Shown here: positions 42,416-49,514 of the stretch, piece by piece | How positions within the stretch are numbered: position 1 is the stretch's first letter | Layout of the letters: each line of letters begins with the position of its first letter | DNA from: Reyranella soli | Lineage (GTDB): Bacteria; Pseudomonadota; Alphaproteobacteria; Reyranellales; Reyranellaceae | Assembly (NCBI RefSeq): GCF_007992495.1 | Contig: NZ_BKAJ01000083.1 | Span: 1-64,000, forward strand | Direction of reading: 5' to 3' | Length of the DNA: 64,000 nucleotides | Made by a program: the position numbers and the translations under genes | The notes under the pieces: model-generated | The model's database searches: none | What the model was told of the DNA's origin: nothing | What the model saw: the letters and a program-made list of their open reading frames with translations, nothing else

Positions 42416-43981
42416 ATGCTGCGTCGTTCGCTCCTCGCTCTGTCGGCCCTTCTGCTGGCGGGGCCCGCGCTCGCGCAGCAGCCCAAGACGATCAAGGTCG
42501 TGATGCATTCGGATCTCAAGATCATCGATCCGGTGTGGACCACCGCCTACATCGTGCGCAACCACGGGTACCTGATCTACGACCAGCTGTTCGCGCTCGA
42601 CGCCAAGCTCGAGCCGCAGCCGCAGATGGTCGAGAGCTGGACGGTGAGCGACGACAAGCTCACCTGGACCTTCAAGCTGCGCGACGGGCTCAAGTGGCAC
42701 GATGGAACGCCGGTCACCACGGCAGACGTCCTGCCCTCGATCAAGCGCTTCACCGACAAGGACGTCCAGGGCGGCCTGCTCGCTCGGGTGACGCAGTCGA
42801 TGAATGCGGTCGACGACCGCACGTTCAGCATCGTGCTTAAGGAACCCTTCGGCCTGGTGCTGAAGACGCTCGCCAAGACCGCCTCGGTACCGCTGTTCGT
42901 CATGCCCAAGCGGGTCGCCGAGGTGCCGATCAGCCAGCAGATCGCCGACACCACCGGCTCGGGCCCGTTCATCTTCAAGCGGGACGAATGGAAGCCAGGC
43001 GAGAAGGTCGTCTACGTGCGCAATCCCGACTACAAGCCGCGCAGCGAGCCGCCGTCGAGCCTGGCCGGCGGCAAGGTCGCCAAGCTTGACCGCGTCGAGT
43101 GGATCTCCATCCCCGACGGCCAGACCGCGATCAACGCGCTGACCTCGGGCGAGGTCGACATGATCGAGACGGTGGCGCACGACCTCCTGCCGGTGCTGGA
43201 GAAGGACAAGAACATCCAGATCCGCGTCCCCGACCATCTCGGCAGCACCTATGTGCTGCGCTTCAACTGGAAGCTGCCGCCGTTCGACGACCTCAAGGTC
43301 CGCCGCGCCGCCGAGTACTCGCTGAACCAGCCCGACTTCCTGAAGGCCAATATCGGTGATTCGCGCTACTTCAAGGAATGCCGGGCGATGTTCGGCTGCG
43401 GCGCGACGTTCGAGACGACCGCCGGCTCCGAAGGCATCCTGCGATCGAACTTCGAGGAGTCCAAGAAGCTCCTCAAGGAGGCAGGCTACGACGGCAAGCC
43501 GATCGTCATCCTGCAGACCACCGACCTCGCAACGCACGTCAACCTGGCACCGGTCGCCAAGAGCCTGCTGGAGAAGGGCGGCTTCAATGTCGACGTGCAG
43601 TCGATGGACTGGCAGACCCAGGTCACGCGCCGCGCCAAGAAGGACCCGGTCGACAAGGGCGGCTGGAACATCTCGATGACCGCGGCGGCGACGGTCCTGC
43701 TCTCCGACCCGATCGTCAACCACTACACCGAGGCGACCGGCGACCGCGCGCAGTTCGGCTGGCCGCTCGACGCGGAGATCGAGAAGCTGCGCATGGAGTT
43801 TGCCCGCAGCAGCGATCCCAAGCAGCAGTTCGAGCTCGCCGAGAAGGTGCAGAAGCGGGTGCTCGACCTCGGCATCACCGTGCCGCTCGGCCAGTTCGTG
43901 CAGCCCGCGGCAAACCGCAAGTCGGTCACCGGCATCGTCCCCTCGCCGGTAACGGTGTTCTGGAACATGGAAAAGAAGTAG
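42416..43981 (+). CDS. ABC transporter substrate-binding protein, family 5 (peptide/nickel type)
   Basis: A 521-residue periplasmic binding protein. A Sec signal (MLRRSLLALSALLLAGPALAQ) precedes the mature domain. Family 5 features are LKIIDPVWTTAYI, the LKWHDGTPVTTADV signature near residue 85, and SGPFIFKRDEWKPGEKVVYVRNPDY. No lipobox is present. The ribosome site is GTAGGAGGTCTGTCC. The permease and ATPase genes that normally accompany it are not in the window, so it may be an orphan or work with distant partners. The ligand (peptide, opine, nickel or other) cannot be told. Confidence 0.92.
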   Translation: MLRRSLLALSALLLAGPALAQQPKTIKVVMHSDLKIIDPVWTTAYIVRNHGYLIYDQLFALDAKLEPQPQMVESWTVSDDKLTWTFKLRDGLKWHDGTPVTTADVLPSIKRFTDKDVQGGLLARVTQSMNAVDDRTFSIVLKEPFGLVLKTLAKTASVPLFVMPKRVAEVPISQQIADTTGSGPFIFKRDEWKPGEKVVYVRNPDYKPRSEPPSSLAGGKVAKLDRVEWISIPDGQTAINALTSGEVDMIETVAHDLLPVLEKDKNIQIRVPDHLGSTYVLRFNWKLPPFDDLKVRRAAEYSLNQPDFLKANIGDSRYFKECRAMFGCGATFETTAGSEGILRSNFEESKKLLKEAGYDGKPIVILQTTDLATHVNLAPVAKSLLEKGGFNVDVQSMDWQTQVTRRAKKDPVDKGGWNISMTAAATVLLSDPIVNHYTEATGDRAQFGWPLDAEIEKLRMEFARSSDPKQQFELAEKVQKRVLDLGITVPLGQFVQPAANRKSVTGIVPSPVTVFWNMEKK

Positions 43982-44235
43982 TCAGCAGTCCGGGCAGCTC
44001 CAAGCCATTCGAATTGGTGACAGCCGCGGGCTGAGATGGTCGCGGCCTGACACTGTGCCTGGGTGGGCTGCTAGGCTAAATGCGGCAAGGGGCGTGGGTC
44101 AGAGGCATCTGGAACTCGGAAGCGCTAGTTCCTGGCGTAGAGTTTTGCCCGTCATTGTGATCAGTCCCGGACCTGGTCCAGCCGCCAGTAGCCCATCAGG
44201 TTGGTAGGCTGCGCTCCCGGACGAGCTGCTGGCGC

Positions 44236-44355
44236 ATGGACCTGACGGCGCGCGAATTGAAGGTAGGGGCCCCTGCTCTCGAGGTTGAACTGCACGACCA
44301 TGTCGTGATCGGGCATGTCGAGCACGTATCGTTCAGGTCTCCGGGGTTGCTCTAG
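44236..44355 (+). pseudogene. 3' fragment of a second radC
   Basis: A 39-codon frame reads MDLTARELKVGAPALEVELH and continues DHVVIGHVEHVSFRSPGLL, then TAG. It matches the last 35 residues of the RadC at 39259 (RDLKAAASALEIELHDHVVIGH..., FRSLGLL) with several substitutions. The rest of the gene is missing. Together with the intact radC it flanks a 4.3-kb block (flavin reductase to substrate-binding protein). Confidence 0.85.
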
Positions 44356-44363
44356 TCGAACAT

Positions 44364-45044
44364 TTAGGCTGCGGATTGCTCATTAGTCACTGAGAGTCTG
44401 ATGCCCGAAACTAGCTCGACCGCCGTCAAGAACTCGCGGGCAAAGGTCGGTCCGTCGATGTCGAGCATAGCATGCAGGGCCTCATGTGAGCGGGCTGCTG
44501 TACCGTTGCGAGCCAGCGAGACATGGAAGCCGAGCTCCATTCCGATGCGGGCCGTGGCCTCGAGGCGGGTATTCGCGAGTAGGCCTATGCAGATGATCTT
44601 TTCCTTGCCGTACCGCTTCAGCTGGTGTTCGAGGTCGGTGTTCGGAAAGCCGCTCGATGCCCAATGCTCGGTCACGACGATGTCGCCCGGCCGCACCGGG
44701 AAGTCGTTATGGAACGTCCCGCCCCAAGTGTCCTTCGCGAAGGCCGGCCGCTCTGCCGCGCCGAGCTGATAGGCAGACGGGTACTTCCAGTCGACATAGT
44801 CTCCCGGCTCCCAGCGATGATGCGGGACGTGATAGACCTTGATTTCCGCCTCACGCGCGGTCGTCACGATCGTGTTGACGAGCAGGTTGACCTCCTCGGC
44901 AATGACCTTAACCCACGGCCAGAGCTTTCCGCCAACACTCAGGAAGTCGTTATAGAAGTCGATGCACAACAACGAAGTGATCCTAGAGTCGTAGAGGCTC
45001 ATCATTGGACTCTCGTTGCTTGAGACCTCGGGGGGGCGGGTCAT
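44364..45044 (-). CDS. Isochorismatase-like cysteine hydrolase homologue lacking the catalytic cysteine
   Basis: A 226-residue isochorismatase-fold protein. SLLCIDFYNDFLSVGGK has the catalytic aspartate (D29); HHRWEPGDYVDW and GTFHNDFPVRPGDIVV follow. The nucleophile motif normally reads GLLANTC.EATAR; here it is GLLANTRLEATARIGMELGF, with CGC (Arg160, 44567-44565) where TGC (Cys) is expected. A single T-to-C change explains it. As it stands the protein should not catalyse hydrolysis, unless the sequence has an error. ATG 45044 with AGGGAA upstream is taken; 45005 is an alternative. Divergent from the aldehyde dehydrogenase. Confidence 0.85.
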   Translation of the reverse strand: MTRPPEVSSNESPMMSLYDSRITSLLCIDFYNDFLSVGGKLWPWVKVIAEEVNLLVNTIVTTAREAEIKVYHVPHHRWEPGDYVDWKYPSAYQLGAAERPAFAKDTWGGTFHNDFPVRPGDIVVTEHWASSGFPNTDLEHQLKRYGKEKIICIGLLANTRLEATARIGMELGFHVSLARNGTAARSHEALHAMLDIDGPTFAREFLTAVELVSGIRLSVTNEQSAA

Positions 45045-45089
45045 CCGACTTCCCTGAAATGGTCGTCCATCGCATTGGCGCCAACCGAC

Positions 45090-45114
45090 ACCAAGGTGTT
45101 GGCGATACCTTGGT
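45090..45114. promoter_or_regulatory. Inverted ACCAAGGT/ACCTTGGT pair upstream of the aldehyde dehydrogenase
   Basis: ACCAAGGT (45090-45097) and its exact reverse complement ACCTTGGT (45107-45114) are separated by nine bases, centres 17 bp apart. They lie 63 bp before the aldehyde dehydrogenase start and in the divergent intergenic region with the isochorismatase homologue. Confidence 0.55.
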
Positions 45115-45176
45115 CCGATAGCTCCGTCTCCAACCCGGCGTCATCTGATGTGGATGATGACAATGAGGATAGAGCA

Positions 45177-46580
45177 ATGAGGGAATTCAAGTTGCTGATC
45201 GACGGCAGGCTCGTATCCGGCGCTGCAAGGGTCGATGTCGTCAACCCCGCGACCGAGGAAGTACTGGCGGCAGCGCCGCGCGCCGACCGGGCGCAGCTCG
45301 ACGAGGCGGTCGCTGCCGCCAAGGCGGCGTTCCCTGCCTGGTCGGTCAAGCCGATCCGCGAGCGAGGTGCACTGCTGGCCGAATTGGCCAACGCCTTGGA
45401 AGCGAGACGAGACGAATTCACGCGATTGCTGACCCTGGAACAGGGCAAGCCGCTTTCCGAAGCCCATTGGGAGATCGACTTCACCATCAGCATCATTCGC
45501 CATCACGCCACGCTCGACCTGCCGGACACGGTCTTGAAGGAAGACGCCAGACAAAAGATCGTGCAGCAGCACATCCCGCTCGGCGTGGTCGCGGCGATCG
45601 TACCGTGGAACTTTCCGATGCTGCTGCTCGTCATCAAGGTGGCGCCGGCGTTACTGGCCGGCGACACGGTGGTCGCGAAGCCGGCGCCGACGACCCCACT
45701 TACGACGCTGCGATTCGGGGAGATCTGTGGTGAGATACTGCCGGCAGGCGTGATCAACATCATAGTCGATCACAATGATCTGGGTGAGGGACTCGCCAGT
45801 CACGCCGACGTTGCCGGGGTCGCCTTCACCGGCTCGACCGCGACAGGCAAGAAGGTGATGGCCAGCGCGGCCGGCACGTTGAAGCGGCTGACCCTTGAGC
45901 TGGGCGGCAACGACGCCGCGATCGTGCTCGATGACGTCGATCCCATCGAGGTTGCGCCCAAATTGTTCCTCGCCGCGACGATGAACGCTGGCCAGCTCTG
46001 CCTTGGCGCCAAGCGCCTCTACGTCCATGATTCGCAGTACGATGGGATTTGCGAGGAACTGGGACGCCTGGCACGCGAGTCGGTGGTGGATGATGGGTTG
46101 AAACTGGGGACGCAGATCGGCCCGCTGCAGAACAAGGCGCAGTTTGAGAAGGTCAAAGGCTTCCTCGAGGATGCCAGGCGGAACGGCAAGATTATTGCCG
46201 GCGGCGAAGTGCTCGATCGCAAGGGCTACTTCATCCAGCCGACGATCGTCCGAGACATTTCCGATGATGCGCGATTGGTGAAGGAGGAACAGTTCGCCCC
46301 GATCGTTCCGGTGCTGCGCTATTCCGACATCGACGATGCAATCTCGCGCGCCAACGACTCGGACTACGGTCTCGGCGGAACGGTATGGGCAAAGGATCTC
46401 AAAAGGGCATTCAAGGTAGCAGCCAGGCTCGAGACCGGTACAGTCTGGATCAACTCATTTCTGGACGTGTCGCCTGATGTTTCCTTCGGGGGCGCCAAGC
46501 AATCGGGTATCGGCGTCGAATTGGGCCAAGCGGGGCTCGAAGCCTTCACCCAGATCAGGATCATCAACATGGCGAAGTAG
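45177..46580 (+). CDS. NAD(P)+-dependent aldehyde dehydrogenase
   Basis: A 467-residue aldehyde dehydrogenase superfamily enzyme. It has IVPWNFPMLLLVIKVAPALLAGDTVVAKPA for the cofactor pocket, FTGSTATGKKV, LELGGNDAAIVLDDVD with the general-base glutamate and NAGQLCLGAKRLYV with the catalytic cysteine. The NDAAIVLDD variant belongs to a betaine-aldehyde/vanillin-like subgroup often found in aromatic or alcohol catabolism; the substrate is not determinable. The start at 45177 follows GGATAGAGCA. A strong double-stem terminator lies 23 bases after its stop. Confidence 0.94.
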   Translation: MREFKLLIDGRLVSGAARVDVVNPATEEVLAAAPRADRAQLDEAVAAAKAAFPAWSVKPIRERGALLAELANALEARRDEFTRLLTLEQGKPLSEAHWEIDFTISIIRHHATLDLPDTVLKEDARQKIVQQHIPLGVVAAIVPWNFPMLLLVIKVAPALLAGDTVVAKPAPTTPLTTLRFGEICGEILPAGVINIIVDHNDLGEGLASHADVAGVAFTGSTATGKKVMASAAGTLKRLTLELGGNDAAIVLDDVDPIEVAPKLFLAATMNAGQLCLGAKRLYVHDSQYDGICEELGRLARESVVDDGLKLGTQIGPLQNKAQFEKVKGFLEDARRNGKIIAGGEVLDRKGYFIQPTIVRDISDDARLVKEEQFAPIVPVLRYSDIDDAISRANDSDYGLGGTVWAKDLKRAFKVAARLETGTVWINSFLDVSPDVSFGGAKQSGIGVELGQAGLEAFTQIRIINMAK

Positions 46581-46603
46581 GCGTTCGGTCCTGTGAAACG
46601 CCA

Positions 46604-46648
46604 ATCCGACCAGATGGAGCATCGGACTCCATCGGTCGGATTTCTCTC
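46604..46648. terminator. Double-stem terminator shared by convergent genes
   Basis: AATCCGACC-a-GATGGAG (46604-46620) pairs with CTCCATC-GGTCGGATT (46628-46643), 16 bp with one bulged base and a seven-base loop, followed by TCTCT. It lies between the aldehyde dehydrogenase and the convergent AhpD-like gene and can serve both. Confidence 0.85.
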
Positions 46649-46674
46649 CATTTGCCAATCTCACCGGAGGGCTC

Positions 46675-47127
46675 TCAGACCCCCTTTGCCGCCGGCGGAA
46701 TCCGAAATCCGATGGCCAGCCGATTGTAGGTGTTCATGAGGCCGATCGCGATCGTCAGGTCGGTGAGCTCCTTCTCGGAGAATACGGCCGCGGCAGCCTG
46801 GAACTCGGCATCCGGCACCGTGGTGTCGGCAACGCGAGTGACGGTTTCCGCCCAGGCCAGCGCCGCGCGCTCGCGTGCATCGAACAGGCCGCCGGCTTCG
46901 CGCCATGCCGGAACCAGCACGAGCTTTTCGACGGCCAGACCGCCCTTGACCAGGTCGCGCGAGTGCATGTCGATGCAGTAGGCACAACCGTTGATCTGCG
47001 AAATGCGCAAATAGGCCAGGTTCACCAGCGAAGCGGGCAGGCCGCACTGCAGGATGTAACCGTAGACGCCGCCGAGCGCCTTCGCACCGGCGGGCGCGAC
47101 GGTCGTGTAGTCCAAGCGTTGGGTCAT
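46675..47127 (-). CDS. Carboxymuconolactone decarboxylase/AhpD-like protein
   Basis: A 150-residue protein of the CMD/AhpD fold. It has the redox motif NGCAYCIDMHSRDLVKGG (CxxC followed by H), LVLVPAWREAG, and FDARERAALAWAETVT, typical of the alkylhydroperoxidase-core subgroup. It probably reduces peroxides. The start at 47127 has GAGGAGCCCCTA upstream. It is the last gene of a minus-strand series with the SMR and QorB genes but separated by 130 bases. Confidence 0.9.
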   Translation of the reverse strand: MTQRLDYTTVAPAGAKALGGVYGYILQCGLPASLVNLAYLRISQINGCAYCIDMHSRDLVKGGLAVEKLVLVPAWREAGGLFDARERAALAWAETVTRVADTTVPDAEFQAAAAVFSEKELTDLTIAIGLMNTYNRLAIGFRIPPAAKGV

Positions 47128-47257
47128 TAGGGGCTCCTCAAGGTTTGATCCACTCGCGAATTTCATAGCGCCGCAAGGATCAGTCGCGATATCCGGACAA
47201 AGGTCTGGCCGACCATGCCGTTTGGTCGGGGAAGCTTCGTCCACGCGCGCAGTGTTC

Positions 47258-47584
47258 TCAGCTTCCCGATACCAGCTTCAGCCCGATGACGCCTGTCAGG
47301 ATGAGCACAATACAGAGCACTCTCATCGGCGCGGCGGAATCGCCCAGGACCACCATGCCCAGGATCGCCGTACCCGCAGCACCGATGCCGGTCCAGACCG
47401 CGTAACCGGTGCCCACCGGCAGCGTCCGCAGAGAGAGCGACAAAAGGAAGACGCTCGACAGGCCGGCGGCGACGGTCAGCAACCCGGGCACCAACCGCGT
47501 GAAGCCTTCGGACGACTTCATGCTGTAGGCGAAGGCGATCTCGAGGATGCCGGCGATACCGAGCAGCGCCCAGGCCGTGTTCAT
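47258..47584 (-). CDS. SMR-family small multidrug transporter (SugE/QacE type)
   Basis: A 108-residue four-helix small multidrug resistance protein. The membrane-embedded glutamate is in GIAGILEIAFAYSMKSSEGF (E13-like position); GTGYAVWTGIGAAGTAILGMVVLGD is the TM3 signature. Such proteins exchange protons for guanidinium or quaternary ammonium compounds. Its ATG at 47584 overlaps the qorB stop (ATGA), so the two are translated together. An upstream ATG at 47596 exists in the same frame. Confidence 0.92.
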   Translation of the reverse strand: MNTAWALLGIAGILEIAFAYSMKSSEGFTRLVPGLLTVAAGLSSVFLLSLSLRTLPVGTGYAVWTGIGAAGTAILGMVVLGDSAAPMRVLCIVLILTGVIGLKLVSGS

Positions 47585-48480
47585 GACGCCCTCCACGCAA
47601 TCGAAGGAACCAGCGCGAGTGCGGCCGCCACGGATTGCGCCATCGTTGTCGTCGGCCGTCCAATGAGCGCACTCAACTGCTGCCTCCCATCGAGGAGAGC
47701 GCCCTGCGCCGCCTTGACGTCACTCTCGGCGTAGAGCGCTGCGAACTCCTCCGGCAGGCCGTCGGCCTGCAGCGCTGCCTTGTAATCGGCTTCGGACAAA
47801 TCCTTGTAAACGATCGGCCTGCCAGACTGCCGGGCGATCTCGGCCGCAAGCTCCGTGAGCGTATAGGCGCTGTCGCCGGCGAGCTCGTAGACGCTCCCCG
47901 CCTGGTCCGCATCGCTCGCGAGCACGACCGCCGAGGCCGCGGCGAAGTCGGCGCGCGCAGCGGCCGAGACGCGCCCGTCCCCTGCCGCCCCGAGAATGGT
48001 GCCGCGCCGCAGCGCAGCGGCGAGTCCGGCCGTGTGATTCTCCGTGTACCAGCCGTTGCGAAGGAACACAAACGGAAGGCCGGACGAGCGGATGAGCGCC
48101 TCCGTCTCGCGATGCTCCACTGCCAATGCCATCGGGTTGGCATCGGCATGGAGAATGCTCGTATAGGCTAAAAGCTCGACGCCCACTGCCTTCGCCGCAT
48201 CGATGACGTGGCGATGCAGTCGGGTGCGCTGCTTGGCTTCGCTCGAGGAGATCAGAAGCACCTTGTCGGCACCCGCGAATGCGGCGGCGACGGAGGCGGC
48301 ATCCTCATAGTGGGCCGCCCGCAACTCGATGCCTCGATCGGACAGATCTCTCGCCGCGCCTGGATTGCGGACAACGCCGATTACATGGGCCTCAGGCGCC
48401 AACCTCAAGACGTCGGCGACGATCATCCGACCTAATTGCCCGGATGCTCCCGTGATGGCGATGCTCTTAGATACTGTCAT
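47581..48480 (-). CDS. NAD(P)H-binding quinone oxidoreductase (QorB/NmrA-like)
   Basis: A 299-residue atypical short-chain dehydrogenase. The N-terminal ITGASGQLGRMIV binds NADPH; RNPGAARDLSDRGIELRAAHYED and VLLISSSEAKQR follow, and the FLRNGWYTENHTAG motif is diagnostic for QorB (quinone oxidoreductase 2). The C-terminal YELAGDSAYTLTELAAEIARQSG is well conserved. It lies in the same operon as the SMR gene and transcribes away from the two-component genes. Confidence 0.92.
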   Translation of the reverse strand: MTVSKSIAITGASGQLGRMIVADVLRLAPEAHVIGVVRNPGAARDLSDRGIELRAAHYEDAASVAAAFAGADKVLLISSSEAKQRTRLHRHVIDAAKAVGVELLAYTSILHADANPMALAVEHRETEALIRSSGLPFVFLRNGWYTENHTAGLAAALRRGTILGAAGDGRVSAAARADFAAASAVVLASDADQAGSVYELAGDSAYTLTELAAEIARQSGRPIVYKDLSEADYKAALQADGLPEEFAALYAESDVKAAQGALLDGRQQLSALIGRPTTTMAQSVAAALALVPSIAWRAS

Positions 48481-48492
48481 GGTCGACTCCGG

Positions 48493-49125
48493 CTAATACA
48501 GTGCTTCCGCGCGATTGCCGCCTGCATGCAGGCCTAGGACCTCCACCATCCGCACGAGCTCGGCCAGGGACCTCGCTCCCATCTTCTTCATCGCCTGACC
48601 CCGATAGAGTTTCACCGTGCCTTCCCTCAGGCCGAGGTGACCCGCCACCTGCTTGTTCATCAGGCCGGAGGTTACGAGCAGCATTGTTTCCCGCTCACGC
48701 CGACTCAATGTCCCCAGATGCGCGCGCAGCTCGGCGGTTGCCTTCTCGGTGCTGCGATGGGCACGATTGCGCTCAATCGCCGCTGCCACTGCATCCAGCA
48801 TGTCCTGATCCCGGAACGGCTTAGTCAAAAAGTCGACCGCTCCCGCCTTCATGGCTCTTACCGTCATTGGCACGTCGCCGTGCCCAGTCATGAAGACGAG
48901 GGGCGTGTTGATCTTTGCCTGGGCAAGCGTGGCCTGGAAGTCGAGCCCGCTCATTCCCGGCAAGCGTATGTCGACGACCATGCAGCTCGCATCCTCAGAC
49001 CGCCCGTGGTCCAGCAGGTCGACCGGCTCGGCAAACGCCTGCACCTGCAGACCAACCGACTGAAGCAAACCGCACAGGGACTCGCGCACTGAAATGTCAT
49101 CCTCGATAACGAAGACCGTCTCCAT
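48493..49125 (-). CDS. FixJ/NarL-family response regulator 1
   Basis: A 210-residue regulator. The receiver domain starts METVFVIEDDISVRESL and has the phosphorylated aspartate in CMVVDIRLPGMSG, the T in FMTGHGD and the lysine in FLTKPF. The LuxR-type helix-turn-helix is LSRRERETMLLVTSGLMNKQVAGHLGLREGTVKLYRG. The true start is 49125; the frame extends upstream without similarity. It is transcribed divergently from the kinase at 49515, across a 389-bp region holding two ACCAWGGT sites. Confidence 0.92.
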   Translation of the reverse strand: METVFVIEDDISVRESLCGLLQSVGLQVQAFAEPVDLLDHGRSEDASCMVVDIRLPGMSGLDFQATLAQAKINTPLVFMTGHGDVPMTVRAMKAGAVDFLTKPFRDQDMLDAVAAAIERNRAHRSTEKATAELRAHLGTLSRRERETMLLVTSGLMNKQVAGHLGLREGTVKLYRGQAMKKMGARSLAELVRMVEVLGLHAGGNRAEALY

Positions 49126-49331
49126 ACCACTGACATTCCGAGGGGCTCCAAACGCGCTGGGTTTCGGCACTCCGGCCAATTGTCGATGGACATCTTGGGA
49201 TCTTGTTGCTGCCTGCGTACCGGTCATGGGCCCTTCCTTCGACGGCAGCTTGGAAGCACACGCTTAGCTGCCCGGCTTTCGACAGTTATGTCTCTGTAGG
49301 GATGGGGCAGGACCGAAGACGAAGCTATTGG

Positions 49332-49449
49332 ACCATGGTGTCGTCGACACTTTCGTGTCGGTCACGGCGCAGGAATCAGCATCCTTGGACACAGGATCGT
49401 CGAGAGAGCCGCCCCGGGAAGCGGCCTCACGGAACACCGACACCAAGGT
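49332..49449. promoter_or_regulatory. Two ACCAWGGT sites in the divergent kinase/regulator promoter region
   Basis: ACCATGGT at 49332-49339 is a perfect palindrome and ACCAAGGT at 49442-49449 is the variant found also at 45090. Both are followed or preceded by GTCGTCGACAC or CACCGAC-like sequence. They lie 176 and 66 bp before the kinase start. Confidence 0.45.
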
Positions 49450-49514
49450 ATGATCGACGCCAAAGGCAGACTGGCGCATTGTCCGGTCGTAGCGGCCGTC
49501 GCGAAAGGACTCGC

